DNA of 64,000 bases, from contig NZ_CP134223.1 of NCBI RefSeq assembly GCF_031599675.1, positions 1,364,001 through 1,428,000 on the forward strand, in the 5' to 3' direction. The notes under the pieces are model-generated. The model did not search any database and had not been told where the DNA came from. It saw only the letters and a list, made by a program, of their open reading frames with translations. Position 1 is the first letter of the stretch, and every line of letters starts with the position of its first letter. This DNA is from Paenibacillus pedocola. GTDB taxonomy: Bacteria; Bacillota; Bacilli; Paenibacillales; Paenibacillaceae. Shown here in pieces: positions 40,432 through 49,471 of this stretch. A program made the position numbers and the translations under genes.

Positions 40432-42120
40432 CTAAATTTTGAACTGCCGCACGGCTTCCTGCAGTCTGACTGCTTGTTCGTGCAGATGCTCTACGGTCAG
40501 TGCATGACCTTCAAGCTCCTGGTACTGCCGGGAAGAGTTCTCAGCCAGCGAGTCCGCGTTGGAGCGGGACTTGGCAGTAATCTGTGCGGCTTCCTCCACA
40601 GAGGCGCTGACTTCTTCGGTTCCGGCAGAGATTTGCTGAGTGGCTGCCGAGACGGACTGAATGCTGTGGTTGATGCTCTGAATAAGAATGAGCAGATGGT
40701 TGAAGGCATTTCCTGCTTCAACTACTTTGCTGACACCGGAAGAGACCTCCGAGTTTACGTGATTCATCTCTTCTACCGAACGGTTCATATCCTCCTGCAG
40801 ACCCAGCAGGAAATCGCGGATTTGCTCATTGGATTCCTTCGACTGCTCGGACAGCTTGCGTACCTCTCCGGCAACAACGGCAAAACCCCGGCCATGCTCG
40901 CCTGCACGCGCTGCTTCAATCGAGGCATTCAGCGACAGCATTTGGATCTGTTTCGTAATCTCCGTAATTCCCTGGACAACCTCGCCAATCATTTGCGACC
41001 GCTCGTTCATGATGCGGAATTGCTCCAGTGAATGCACAGATGCGACCTCTACCTGGCGCATTTGCTCTACAGCACTCTGGGCAATCTCATTGCCGCCCGT
41101 AGCCTCTGCGGAAGCTTCACTGATCTGCTCGGTAACCTCGCCGGCGGCGGAAGCGATATGCTGGATACCGACATTGATTTCATCCATGGCCCGGGAATTC
41201 TCCATAGCACTGCTGGCAATCGTGGCGCTGCCTTTGCTGATCTCACTTACGGACTCGGAGGAACGCTGTGCCATTTCGTTCAGCACATCAACACGTGCTT
41301 TCAGATCATTGGCATCCGTGACGACTGTATTGGAGGTATCGAGAACCTGTCCGATCATATCCTTAAGCTTCTGACCCATGCTGCGGAAGCTTTCAGACAG
41401 CTGGCTGACCTCATCGTTTCCTTTAATCACCAGTTCCTGAGTAAAATCACCGCTGGCCATTTTGTTGCTGTATGCCGTAAGCTGGGAGAGCGGGCGGGTG
41501 ATTCTGCGGCTCATGTAATAGGCGGCGGCAAGGCCGATAATCAGCGAAGCAAGTGTAATGGCTACACTGGTCCAGATGATGCTGTTGATTTTGTCCTGAA
41601 CAAAACCTACATCATAACTCACACCAATAACCATCGTGCTTCCGGGAATGCCAATATAGGCAGTTTTATGTATACCGTGACTATCGCTATATGTATCGCT
41701 GAGTCCTGTTTTTCCTTTGGCGGCCTGCTGCATTGCAGAGGTTACGGTAAGGCTTTCTTCGGCCTTCAGCTTAGAGCCTTGGTCGGCAGTCAATACTGAA
41801 GCTTTACCTTCGGCCAGATTAATCAGAAAGACTGTTTCTACATCATGCTGCTCTTTTTTATCTTTAAAATAGAATTGAAGATTGGTTGCAGACTGTTCGC
41901 TTTTATTCAGGGTCTGCTGTGCATGTGTTGCATTGATATTCTTGAATACATCTTGGGCAGCGCCAGACAGGAGTTTATTAATCTGCGGCATGACGTAGTT
42001 GTCGATCGTATTCATGGAAATAAAGTAGAAGCTGACACTTAGCACAAGAGACGTAAGCAATAATACGACAAACAATAAGAGCGTGAACTTGCGGCTGATC
42101 GAATTTTTAAAACGTACCAT
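40432..42120 (-). CDS. Methyl-accepting chemotaxis protein
   Basis: A 562-residue chemoreceptor. A membrane segment at residues 10-32 is followed by an extracellular sensing region of about 150 residues (single Cache-like by size), then a second membrane segment near 180-200, a HAMP domain (SRRITRPLSQLTAYSNKMAS) and a long coiled-coil signalling domain. The conserved hairpin tip reads IQMLSLNASIEAARAGEHGR, with GFAVVAGEVRKLSEQS after it, which docks CheA and CheW. ATG at 42120 is chosen because AAGGAGAG precedes it on the minus strand; the frame runs on to 42177. The ligand is unknown. Confidence 0.93.
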   Translation of the reverse strand: MVRFKNSISRKFTLLLFVVLLLTSLVLSVSFYFISMNTIDNYVMPQINKLLSGAAQDVFKNINATHAQQTLNKSEQSATNLQFYFKDKKEQHDVETVFLINLAEGKASVLTADQGSKLKAEESLTVTSAMQQAAKGKTGLSDTYSDSHGIHKTAYIGIPGSTMVIGVSYDVGFVQDKINSIIWTSVAITLASLIIGLAAAYYMSRRITRPLSQLTAYSNKMASGDFTQELVIKGNDEVSQLSESFRSMGQKLKDMIGQVLDTSNTVVTDANDLKARVDVLNEMAQRSSESVSEISKGSATIASSAMENSRAMDEINVGIQHIASAAGEVTEQISEASAEATGGNEIAQSAVEQMRQVEVASVHSLEQFRIMNERSQMIGEVVQGITEITKQIQMLSLNASIEAARAGEHGRGFAVVAGEVRKLSEQSKESNEQIRDFLLGLQEDMNRSVEEMNHVNSEVSSGVSKVVEAGNAFNHLLILIQSINHSIQSVSAATQQISAGTEEVSASVEEAAQITAKSRSNADSLAENSSRQYQELEGHALTVEHLHEQAVRLQEAVRQFKI

Positions 42121-42463
42121 TTCATTCTCTCCTTCTTTTGTTTGGATGCATCGTATATCCCATTGCCCATACTTCACAGCAGGGCAGGCAGCAATATATT
42201 CCGTAGGTCCAGGTCATATATCAGGCTATCGTTTTCCGGGAATCTGACTGATAACTATTCTATAGAATTAACCTCCGGTTGAATAGTGAAAAATTGAATT
42301 ACAAAGCATAATTTTCAGAAAAATATGAATAATTATCGAAGGAAATGCTAGATTTACGAAAATAGGCGGACACCGCACTGGATTTACAGAAATTAAATTT
42401 CCATGGCTTGTTAGCTTTATATATGATAGAGTATTTATGTTTTTGTTTCTAACAAACTAAATA

Positions 42464-42504
42464 ACCGCGGTTCGTAACCATCCCGCGTAACCAAAACTAG
42501 GAGG
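42464..42504 (+). promoter_or_regulatory. preQ1-I riboswitch (translational)
   Basis: In the otherwise empty AT-rich gap 42121-42516, CCGCGG at 42465-42470 pairs with CCCGCG at 42482-42487 around the loop TTCGTAACCAT. The A-rich tail TAACCAAAACTAGGAGG follows. This is the H-type pseudoknot layout of class I preQ1 riboswitches, with the tail overlapping the AGGAGG site at 42499-42504. The downstream gene is a queuosine-precursor transporter, which fits. Confidence 0.88.
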
Positions 42505-42516
42505 CTTCAGAGATAT

Positions 42517-43239
42517 ATGTTTAATTTGCTGTGGGGTATTTTGTTTGTGGTTGTCAATTTTGCTTTCTTTCTGCTCTGCTACCGCCTGTTCGGTAAAAAA
42601 GGCTTATATGCCTGGGTCGGAGTTGCGACGGTTATTGCCAATATTCAAGTGGCTAAGACAATTGAAATGCCGCTGGGAATTGTAATGACGCTCGGCAACA
42701 CCATGTATGTCACGCTGTATATGACCAGCGATTTGCTTAATGAGAAATACGGGCGTTCAGAAGCTCGCAATGCGGTCTGGTTCGGTTTCTTCACACTGCT
42801 GATGACGACAGTGATTATGCAGATGGTTCTGAAGTTCGAGCCGCAGGAGACGGATATAGCCCAATCTTCCCTGGAGACTATTTTCGGCATGATGCCGCGT
42901 CTGGCATTGGGCAGTCTTACAGCCTACTTTATCAGTCAGTTTCTGGACGTGCGCCTCTACTCCTGGATACGTAAATATTTCAGCAGTTCACGCCAGCTCT
43001 GGATTCGTTCGAACGGCAGCACTATGATCAGCTCCTTTGTAGATACGCTGATTTTCTGCTTGATTGCTTTTGCCGGATTTTACGACCTAAGGGTATGGAC
43101 CGAAATTTTGCTGACGACCTACTTATCGAAATTCCTGCTGACCGCTGCAGGTACGCCGATCCTTTATATTGCCCGTTCCTTCCGCTTTGCTGAAGAGACT
43201 GAGGCCCGCAGGGACACGGAAGCACGGATTGATTTATAG
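42517..43239 (+). CDS. yhhQ: Queuosine precursor transporter, YhhQ/VUT family
   Basis: A 240-residue integral membrane protein of the YhhQ (TIGR00697, DUF165) family, which imports preQ0/preQ1-type precursors of the tRNA nucleoside queuosine. Family features are VIANIQVAKTIEMPLGIVMT near residue 40, YMTSDLLNEKYGRSEARNAV near 68, and RSNGSTMISSFVDTLIFCLI near 165. About six membrane segments are visible. The preQ1-I riboswitch immediately upstream supports both function and ligand-controlled translation. A bidirectional terminator follows. Confidence 0.93.
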   Translation: MFNLLWGILFVVVNFAFFLLCYRLFGKKGLYAWVGVATVIANIQVAKTIEMPLGIVMTLGNTMYVTLYMTSDLLNEKYGRSEARNAVWFGFFTLLMTTVIMQMVLKFEPQETDIAQSSLETIFGMMPRLALGSLTAYFISQFLDVRLYSWIRKYFSSSRQLWIRSNGSTMISSFVDTLIFCLIAFAGFYDLRVWTEILLTTYLSKFLLTAAGTPILYIARSFRFAEETEARRDTEARIDL

Positions 43240-43263
43240 AACGGGTTTAGCGCCCAGATAGAA

Positions 43264-43301
43264 AAGCAGCAAGCCTCCGAAAGCGGGGCTTGCTGCTTTT
43301 T
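43264..43301. terminator. Bidirectional terminator
   Basis: AAGCAGCAAGCC pairs with GGCTTGCTGCTT and is followed by a T-run on the plus strand and preceded by an A-containing stretch that serves the convergent M24 peptidase gene. Confidence 0.88.
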
Positions 43302-43329
43302 GATAACCCTAACAGCATTAACCGGCTGG

Positions 43330-44424
43330 CTACAAATGAAGAACAGTCAGTTCCTTTGGATAGCTGGTCAATGTGACCGGACCGTCAGCCGTAATTAACA
43401 CATCATCTTCAATGCGCACGCCGCCCAGGCCTGGTACATAGATGCCGGGCTCGACAGTGAACACGTTCCCGTTCTCGATAATATCTTCATTTAAGCCGTG
43501 CAGTGAAGGATATTCATGGGTATCCATGCCAAGGCCGTGGCCGACCCGGTGCATGAAGTATTCACCGTAACCGGCAGCGTCAATGACATCACGTGCTGCC
43601 TTGTCGACCGAACCGAAGGTGGCTCCAGCTCTCGAGGCTGCGATGCCCGCCATATTGGCAGCGAGAACGGTGTTGTAAATTTCCACCAGCTTGGCATCAA
43701 TTTCACCCACAGCAAAGGTCCGGGTAATATCGGAGGCATAGCCTGCGGCATACACGCCCATATCGAACATCAGCAAATCACCTTGCCGGATAACCCGGTC
43801 TCCGGGCACGCCGTGCGGCAAAGCCGTTTTCGGTCCGGAGAGCACCATCGTATCGAAGGAGGGGCCGGAAGCGCCAACCTTTTTCATCAGATATTCAAGC
43901 TCTGCAACCAGCTCGATTTCGGTGACCCCGCTCTTAATGTGGCTCAGGCCGCGGCGGAGGACTTCCTCCACGAGCTCAGCGGCATGCTTCATCCGCTCGA
44001 CTTCCTCCGGCGTTTTCTTGGCCCGCATAGCCCGCAGCAGGTGTCCGATGTCGCTGAATTGTCCGGCCGGAACCGCCGCAGACAGCAGCTCGTAACGGCT
44101 CACGGAGAAGTGTTCCTTCTCGATGCCGAGTGTTCCCGGGGCAGTGCCGCCAAAACGCGACTTCAGCAGCTCATAAGGATTATCCGTATCACTGTGCGTT
44201 AGGATCGTGGTGACGGAGGAGGCTGCATGGGCAGCTTCGGCATCGAGCGCCGGCACAATCAGTACAGGCTCCTCTCCGCGGATCAGTAGCAGGCCCAGAA
44301 ACCGCTCATGCGGGTTGCTGGAAAAACCGGTCAAATAGTATACATGCTTGGGATCAGTTACGAGCAGGGCATCCAGCCCGTTACCCGCCATTCCTTGCTC
44401 CAGGCTTTTCAGAGCCTCGTTCAT
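43330..44424 (-). CDS. M24 family Xaa-Pro peptidase
   Basis: A 364-residue creatinase-fold metallopeptidase of the PepQ/YqhT type that releases proline-containing dipeptides or N-terminal residues. It has an N-terminal creatinase-like domain and a C-terminal pita-bread domain. Metal ligands are seen in LMFDMGVYAAGYASDITRTF (two aspartates near residues 225 and 236), HRVGHGLGMDTHEYP (histidine near 300), VFTVEPGIY (glutamate near 328) and GGVRIEDDVLI (glutamate near 342). The exact peptide preference is not predictable. A second, unrelated minus-strand gene lies upstream beyond a terminator. Confidence 0.92.
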   Translation of the reverse strand: MNEALKSLEQGMAGNGLDALLVTDPKHVYYLTGFSSNPHERFLGLLLIRGEEPVLIVPALDAEAAHAASSVTTILTHSDTDNPYELLKSRFGGTAPGTLGIEKEHFSVSRYELLSAAVPAGQFSDIGHLLRAMRAKKTPEEVERMKHAAELVEEVLRRGLSHIKSGVTEIELVAELEYLMKKVGASGPSFDTMVLSGPKTALPHGVPGDRVIRQGDLLMFDMGVYAAGYASDITRTFAVGEIDAKLVEIYNTVLAANMAGIAASRAGATFGSVDKAARDVIDAAGYGEYFMHRVGHGLGMDTHEYPSLHGLNEDIIENGNVFTVEPGIYVPGLGGVRIEDDVLITADGPVTLTSYPKELTVLHL

Positions 44425-44540
44425 TTCAGGTGTTCCCCTTTCGTCTACACGTTAAAAAAACAACGTTATCATTATAGATCATAACCCGGCGGGGTGCACC
44501 TGCCAGTGTAGTTGCCAGTGTCCGGACCAACGCTAAGCGT

Positions 44541-44580
44541 AAAAAAACTGCCCCGCCGCAGGAATCCCGGACGGGGCAGT
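44541..44580 (-). terminator. Terminator of the MBL hydrolase gene
   Basis: ACTGCCCCG pairs with CGGGGCAGT; on the minus strand seven T follow the stem. Confidence 0.92.
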
Positions 44581-44610
44581 AAGTGCAGACTCCTCTATGG
44601 GCGTAGTTGC

Positions 44611-45324
44611 CTACAGCGCCTCGGTCAACGACCCGATAAGCGCCTGCGGGCTGCCTTCATACAGCCCGCCGTGATAGCAAAGGACAGACCGGATGGGCAG
44701 GTCTTTCAGCTTCAGCAGGCTGCGGAGGGCCAGCGGCATGTCCGGTGTAGCGGCATCCCAGGGGCCTGCCAGCTTGCCGTCCACCACGCGCAGCTCATCG
44801 GCGGCGAGCAGCAGCTCCTGCTCCGGCAGGTAGAGGCAGATATGGCCCGGGGTATGGCCAGGGGTATGAATAATCTCAAGCCCTCCGCCCCAAGGCAAGT
44901 GCTCACCGTCATGCAGCTCCGTGATGTCTTTCAGCTGCTTCAGCTGCTCCAGGAATTGCTGGAACTCCTCTTGACGCGCCTCCGGCAGCTGGGCGACCCG
45001 TTCCGGGGTCATTTTGAGCATCGGCTGGCTCCCGTTAATGACAGGCAGATCACCGGGATGGGCGAACAACCCGACGTCCGGAAGGTCACGGGCCAGAGCA
45101 GGAAGATTACCGATGTGATCCGTGTCCTGATGGGTAAGGATAATCCGTTTGATGTCCGAAGGGGCTTCTCCTGCATCCTTGACCGCTTGAATCAGCGCAT
45201 CGTACTGGTCGAACATGCCAGTGTCAATCAGAGTCAGACCATCCTCGTCCTTTAGCAGTACCGGATGAACCTCCGATGGGCCAAGAGGTATCGTAAGCGC
45301 AATAACATTGTGTCCTATATTCAT
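44611..45324 (-). CDS. MBL-fold metallo-hydrolase
   Basis: A 237-residue metallo-beta-lactamase-fold hydrolase. The metal motif is LTHQDTDHIGN near residue 62 (HxDxDH, with Gln in the variable position), followed by HTPGHTPGHICLYL near residue 135 and LLAADELRV with the bridging aspartate near 155. This glyoxalase II/lactonase-like branch covers thioesterases, lactonases and phosphodiesterases, so the substrate is open. It is a single gene between two intergenic terminators or promoters. Confidence 0.88.
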   Translation of the reverse strand: MNIGHNVIALTIPLGPSEVHPVLLKDEDGLTLIDTGMFDQYDALIQAVKDAGEAPSDIKRIILTHQDTDHIGNLPALARDLPDVGLFAHPGDLPVINGSQPMLKMTPERVAQLPEARQEEFQQFLEQLKQLKDITELHDGEHLPWGGGLEIIHTPGHTPGHICLYLPEQELLLAADELRVVDGKLAGPWDAATPDMPLALRSLLKLKDLPIRSVLCYHGGLYEGSPQALIGSLTEAL

Positions 45325-45492
45325 CCTGAACTCCGGGAAAAGGATTCCCGGAAATCACCTCCTGAAACTTTTGTGGGCGATCCTTTTCTTCAACCCCTGA
45401 TATGATGTAACATAATCTTAATACATCTGTTTATTAAAGGCCAGGCCAGGGCTGAAGCTGGCAGGTTCTGCGCACGGGAGGGGAATTCGGCC

Positions 45493-46347
45493 ATGCAGGG
45501 AAAAACGGTACTCGTAACCGGCGGCAATTCCGGGATGGGACTGGCAACAACAATCGAGATGGCCCGCCGGGGGGCAAAGGTAATTATGGCCTGCCGCAGC
45601 CAGAGGCGCGGTGAGGAAGCACTGGTGGAAGCCCGGCGGCAGAGCGGTTCGGACGACATTACGCTGATGCTGTGCGATCTGGCTTCGTTCCAGAGTATCC
45701 GCAGCTTTGCCGAGCACTTTTTAACAGAATATCCGGTACTTGATGTGCTGATTAATAATGCCGGAGTCGTGACTGTCAAACGTGAGCTTACGGCAGATGG
45801 CTTCGAAATGGATCTCGGTGTCAATCATCTGGGGCATTTTCTGCTGACGAATCTGCTGCTGGATCCGCTGAAAGCAGCCGAGCAGGGCCGGATCGTTGTT
45901 GTAGCTTCAGGTGCCTATAAGATTGGCAGGCTGCATCTGGACAATCATACGTTATCACGCGGCTTCAATCCGGCTAAAGCCTATGCCCGTTCCAAGCTGG
46001 CTAATATTCTGTTTACCAGAGAACTGGCTGCCCGCCTGCAGGGAACTGCGGTTACGGCCAATGCGGTGCATCCGGGAGCGGTGGGGACAAGCATCGGAGT
46101 GAATCGCGAAACAGGGTTCGGCCGCTCCGTGCTGAAGCTGCTCTCGTATTTTTTCCTGACTCCTGAGCAGGGGGCAGACACAGCCATTTATCTGGCGACC
46201 GCACCGGAGCTGAGCAGAGTAACCGGACAGTATTACTACCGCCGCCAAATCCAGCAGCTGTCGCCAAGGGCGACCAATGAGCAGGAAGCAGCACATCTCT
46301 GGCAATGGAGCCTGGAGCAGACCGGATTGAGCCGGGAGCATAGCTAA
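45493..46347 (+). CDS. SDR family oxidoreductase, retinol dehydrogenase-like
   Basis: A 284-residue short-chain dehydrogenase. The cofactor motif is VTGGNSGMGLATTIEMARRG near residue 8. CRSQRR after strand 2 suggests NADP preference (inference). The active-site region includes NNAGVV near 88, VVVASGAYK (alanine-serine), and the YARSKLANILF catalytic Tyr-Lys near residue 158. It resembles retinol/protochlorophyllide-type SDRs, which in bacteria have varied substrates. The gene starts at ATG 45493, where GGGAGGGG lies about 10 bases upstream. Confidence 0.9.
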   Translation: MQGKTVLVTGGNSGMGLATTIEMARRGAKVIMACRSQRRGEEALVEARRQSGSDDITLMLCDLASFQSIRSFAEHFLTEYPVLDVLINNAGVVTVKRELTADGFEMDLGVNHLGHFLLTNLLLDPLKAAEQGRIVVVASGAYKIGRLHLDNHTLSRGFNPAKAYARSKLANILFTRELAARLQGTAVTANAVHPGAVGTSIGVNRETGFGRSVLKLLSYFFLTPEQGADTAIYLATAPELSRVTGQYYYRRQIQQLSPRATNEQEAAHLWQWSLEQTGLSREHS

Positions 46348-46422
46348 CCATAGGCAGACTGTACCCTATCAGGACAGACTTATATCTTTTGACGTAGATT
46401 ACACTTTGGGAGGAATGGCAGA

Positions 46423-46926
46423 ATGGCTTGGCAAAATTACAGCATTGAAGATGCCGCAATTGAAGATTTAGAGGCAATTGTGGAGATATATAATTCGACG
46501 GTAGCAGGCCGGATGGTCACTGCCGATCTGGAGCCTGTAAACGTAGAAGACCGGGTAAAATGGTTCCATGAGCATAACAGCCACCATCGTCCGCTATGGG
46601 TACTGAAGCAGGAGGGCGAGATTGCCGCCTGGTTCAGCTTCCAGTCGTTCTACGGGCGTCCTGCCTATAATGCAACCGCAGAGATCAGTGTCTATGTAAA
46701 TGAGAAATTCCGCGGCAAAGGAGCCGGCAGCATTCTGCTGGCCAAGGCGCTGGAGGAATGCCCGCGCCTGGGTGTCGAGAATCTGGTCGGCTTTGTATTC
46801 GGCCACAATGAGCCTAGTCTTGCCCTGCTGCGGAAATTTGGCTTCAAAGAGTGGGGACTGCTGCCGGGTGTTGCCGTAATGGATGGCATCCAGCGGGATC
46901 TGGTAATTATCGGACGTAAGCTATAG
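46423..46926 (+). CDS. GNAT N-acetyltransferase, phosphinothricin acetyltransferase-like
   Basis: A 167-residue acetyltransferase similar to the Pat/YwnH group (phosphinothricin or L-methionine sulfoximine N-acetyltransferases). Characteristic parts are [20 protein letters not shown] near residue 6, [19 protein letters not shown] with the acetyl-CoA loop near 90, and [16 protein letters not shown] near 127. The family commonly detoxifies glutamine-analogue compounds; a related small substrate is plausible. GGGAGG precedes the ATG. Confidence 0.88.
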   Translation: MAWQNYSIEDAAIEDLEAIVEIYNSTVAGRMVTADLEPVNVEDRVKWFHEHNSHHRPLWVLKQEGEIAAWFSFQSFYGRPAYNATAEISVYVNEKFRGKGAGSILLAKALEECPRLGVENLVGFVFGHNEPSLALLRKFGFKEWGLLPGVAVMDGIQRDLVIIGRKL

Positions 46927-46962
46927 CAGATAAGACTACTTTTTTAGAAGCAGGCTAAAAAC

Positions 46963-47307
46963 TTAATGCGGTGGAACCGTTTCAGGACCGCAGTCGCCGG
47001 AATCAATCCATGATTCAGACCACTTTTCCAGATCGCGGATCACCGATTCCAGCCCCCGGCCTTTATCTGTCAGGGAATATTGAATTCTTACAGGTGTCTC
47101 GGGAAAAACTTCGCGGAGGACGATGCCCTCCTGCTCCAGCTCCTTCAGCCGCTCAGACAGAAGTCTGCCGCTGACGGGCAGCGCCGCCTCAATGGTACTG
47201 AAGCGCTGCGGTCCCTGGAGAAGCTGATAGATGATTAAGCCCGTCCAGCGTCTGCCGATAATATCCATGCTTTTCTGTAACTTTGGACACAGGTCTATGG
47301 ATTTCAT
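46963..47307 (-). CDS. HxlR family transcriptional regulator
   Basis: A 114-residue winged-helix regulator of the HxlR/YodB type. It shows the conserved CPKLQKSMDIIGRRWTGLII start, then LLQGPQRFSTIEAALPVSGR and LSERLKELEQEGIVLR. The N-terminal cysteine (residue 6) is at the position used for redox or electrophile sensing in some HxlR proteins such as YodB. ATG at 47307 has GAGGTGAG upstream on the minus strand; a GTG three codons earlier is also in frame. The regulated gene is not obvious. Confidence 0.9.
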   Translation of the reverse strand: MKSIDLCPKLQKSMDIIGRRWTGLIIYQLLQGPQRFSTIEAALPVSGRLLSERLKELEQEGIVLREVFPETPVRIQYSLTDKGRGLESVIRDLEKWSESWIDSGDCGPETVPPH

Positions 47308-47396
47308 AAGGCTCACCTCTTACTGTACATTATAAACGAAAAGACCTATAACTAAAACAAATTTGAAGGATATGTAAGACCGAAAGGATGGTTGAA

Positions 47397-47657
47397 ATGG
47401 CTAAAAAGAAGAAGACCGCAAGTGCTCCGCGTCCCGCTGCTGCGGATGCTCCGGCTACACTTAAGGACCTGCTGAGCAGCGATGTGCTGAACAAGCTGAA
47501 GGCGCAGTCCGATGCGCTCAAGGCCGAAGAAAATGACAAAAAGGAAGCGGCCCGTAAGGCCGTGGAGGATCAGCGCAAGGCCGAGCAGAAGCGGCTGGAG
47601 AATGATTTTGCGCATCTGCTGGAGAACAGCAGCCAGGACTGGCACAAATTTAAATAA
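47397..47657 (+). CDS. yqkE: YqkE family protein (small, highly charged)
   Basis: An 86-residue protein with a lysine-rich start (MAKKKKT), an Ala/Pro linker and then a long charged helix, probably a coiled coil, ending ENDFAHLLENSSQDWHKFK. This pattern matches the YqkE family of Bacillales (DUF3886), whose function is unknown. ATG at 47397 has GAAAGGA 8 bases upstream; an ATG at 47388 overlaps that site. Confidence 0.85.
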   Translation: MAKKKKTASAPRPAAADAPATLKDLLSSDVLNKLKAQSDALKAEENDKKEAARKAVEDQRKAEQKRLENDFAHLLENSSQDWHKFK

Positions 47658-47680
47658 ACTAAACTTTACCAGATTTAGGG

Positions 47681-47710
47681 TTGACAATCTGCAGCAGAGC
47701 CATTTATTAT
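47681..47710 (+). promoter_or_regulatory. Promoter of the rtcB leader
   Basis: TTGACA at 47681-47686 and TATTAT at 47705-47710, 18 bases apart, about 310 bases before the rtcB start. Confidence 0.7.
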
Positions 47711-47746
47711 TGGGTTTATCATTTAGAGAAGGGAGGCCGATGGGTC

Positions 47747-47839
47747 ATGATTGGAACTAATAGTTTGAGAACGCCGCTAAGCCGCATGACAACCGCATAT
47801 GAACAATCTGATCTCATCGCCTTCGTCCGGGAGACATGA
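47747..47839 (+). CDS. Possible 30-residue leader peptide upstream of rtcB
   Basis: A short frame starts with ATG at 47747, 10 bases after GGGAGG (47731-47736), and ends at TGA 47837-47839. The peptide begins MIGTNSLRTPL and ends VRET, without a run of a single amino acid that would indicate classical attenuation. A competing ATG at 47740 gives only six residues. Translation is unproven. Confidence 0.4.
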   Translation: MIGTNSLRTPLSRMTTAYEQSDLIAFVRET

Positions 47840-47928
47840 TGCGCAGCCCAGCCCATCAGTCACAACTGTATACGGGTGTGCTTTGAACTTGCGGAAGCTT
47901 GAATTCGAAGCTGCACCCAGCGCTCCGG

Positions 47929-47964
47929 GAGCCGTACGATCAGAACTGATCTGCGGCTCTTTTT
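47929..47964 (+). terminator. Intrinsic terminator in the rtcB leader
   Basis: GAGCCG pairs with CGGCTC, enclosing GATCAG/CTGATC, and is followed by TTTTT. Only 57 bases separate it from the rtcB ATG and no second promoter is evident there. Confidence 0.85.
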
Positions 47965-48021
47965 GTGTTACCTGAAAACTAAAACTCATCTTACCACCCT
48001 GAGAGGAAATGAAAATCACTT

Positions 48022-49470
48022 ATGAATACCATAGAACAGCAAGCGGGCTATGAGCCCCGCTACAAACATGAGGTGGCCCTTCCGGGCGGCGACCTCAAGG
48101 TATACGCCAGCGAGCAATTGTTTGGCTCACTTGATTACAAGGTCCTGGAAATGGCCAATAACAATCTGCAGATTCCGAATATCGAGTACATGAGCTACAC
48201 CCCGGATGTACATGTAGGCGTCGGAACCTGCATTGGCACTACCGCGGTCTGGGATGCCGCATCAGGCTATGTATCGCCGTCCATCGTGGGCAGCGATATC
48301 GGCTGCGGCATGCGTGTGCATTTGACTAATCTGCACAAAGACGATCTGCGTGAGGTCAAGCTGCGCCGGAAGCTGGTCCGCGCCATTGAGAAATATCTGC
48401 CGATGGAAGCACAGCAGCGCGGCCATTACAGCGATATCCGGCTGGAGAACATTGTCCGCAAAGGGCTGCATGGCCTGCCGAACAAATATATTCCCGACAG
48501 CTATACCCCGAAGAAATCAAGTGCGCTATCCCGTGTGGAGATCAGCAAGCTCGCTTTTGACGAGGAGATTCTGAATGAGCTGCCCGATATGGCCTGGCAC
48601 CGGGGGCACCGGCAGCTGGGTACACTCGGCGGCGGCAACCATTTCGTAGAGATTCAGGCGATTGAAATTGCTGAGGAGCAGCGGGAAGTGGCCGAAGCCT
48701 GGGGCCTTAAGGACGGTCAGATTGCCGTGATGATCCATTCCGGTTCCCGGGCCTGGGGCGGGATGGTCAACCAGTTCTGTACTCCCGCTTTTGCTAAGGT
48801 GATGGGACAGCTGGGTCTCGGCAGCGCCGATCCGCGGCTGATCTATGCCCCGCTTGACCATCCGCAAGGCCAGCGCTATGTCAATCTGATGTACTCCGCG
48901 CTGAATTATGCGGTGGTGAACCGCCATCTGATCGCTTACGGGGTCCGCGAGGCTTTCCGCGACGTGTTCGGCACGAAGTGCGAGCTGCGCACGCTCTACG
49001 ATCTGATGCACAATTACGCCTGGAGAGAGGAGACTTCCTCCGGCACCAAATTTGTGCACCGCAAGGGGGCGACACGTGCCCTGCCGGCCGGTCATCCGGA
49101 TAATCCGTCTGTCTATGCGGCAACCGGGCATCCGGCGCTGATTCCCGGCTCCATGGGCACGGCCTCTTATATCATGGTTGGCCAGCCCGGCGGGGAAGAA
49201 AATTATTATTCCATCTGCCATGGAGCAGGGCGCATCCGTTCACGCACAGCGACAAAACGGCTGGTGTCGGTCCATGAATTTTCCCGGTCGCTGAAGGTCG
49301 GCAAAGAAGATGAGATCGTAGTGAATCAGCATTCCCTGGAATCTATCATTGACGAATCCCCTCAGGCCTATAAGAATGTAGATGAGATCATAGAAAGCGT
49401 TACGGGCGCCGGCCTGGCTGCCGTTGTGGCCAAATGCAAGCCGCTCGCAGCGATAAAGGGGACGAAATAG
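48022..49470 (+). CDS. rtcB: RtcB family RNA-splicing ligase
   Basis: A 482-residue RtcB protein. RtcB joins RNA 2',3'-cyclic phosphate or 3'-phosphate ends to 5'-hydroxyl ends using GTP and manganese. Seen here are the metal-site cysteine in [13 protein letters not shown] (about residue 95), [13 protein letters not shown] near 206, [16 protein letters not shown] near 235, and the guanylylated histidine in [12 protein letters not shown] (about residue 400). All core catalytic residues appear intact. The next gene, an AAA+ ATPase, starts 1 base after its stop, so the two form a unit. No archease or RtcA gene is nearby. Confidence 0.93.
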   Translation: MNTIEQQAGYEPRYKHEVALPGGDLKVYASEQLFGSLDYKVLEMANNNLQIPNIEYMSYTPDVHVGVGTCIGTTAVWDAASGYVSPSIVGSDIGCGMRVHLTNLHKDDLREVKLRRKLVRAIEKYLPMEAQQRGHYSDIRLENIVRKGLHGLPNKYIPDSYTPKKSSALSRVEISKLAFDEEILNELPDMAWHRGHRQLGTLGGGNHFVEIQAIEIAEEQREVAEAWGLKDGQIAVMIHSGSRAWGGMVNQFCTPAFAKVMGQLGLGSADPRLIYAPLDHPQGQRYVNLMYSALNYAVVNRHLIAYGVREAFRDVFGTKCELRTLYDLMHNYAWREETSSGTKFVHRKGATRALPAGHPDNPSVYAATGHPALIPGSMGTASYIMVGQPGGEENYYSICHGAGRIRSRTATKRLVSVHEFSRSLKVGKEDEIVVNQHSLESIIDESPQAYKNVDEIIESVTGAGLAAVVAKCKPLAAIKGTK

Positions 49471-49471
49471 G

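Larger units (their letters stand above)
47718..47964 (+). ncRNA. Structured leader RNA upstream of rtcB
   Basis: Between the promoter and a terminator at 47929-47964 lies about 210 nt of leader of no class I recognise. A nested fold can be drawn at 47841-47923: GCGC ends (47841-47844 with 47920-47923), GGGTG with CACCC (47874-47878 with 47914-47918), and an inner AGCTT/AAGCT hairpin. No T-box, S-box, B12, M-box, preQ1 or guanidine consensus was found. It may be an attenuator or a small RNA linked to rtcB. Confidence 0.5.

Noticed and set aside
47841..47923. tRNA gene in the rtcB leader
   Set aside because: A TTCGA stretch and nested stems suggest a tRNA-like look, but acceptor length, anticodon arm and T-loop do not fit a cloverleaf.
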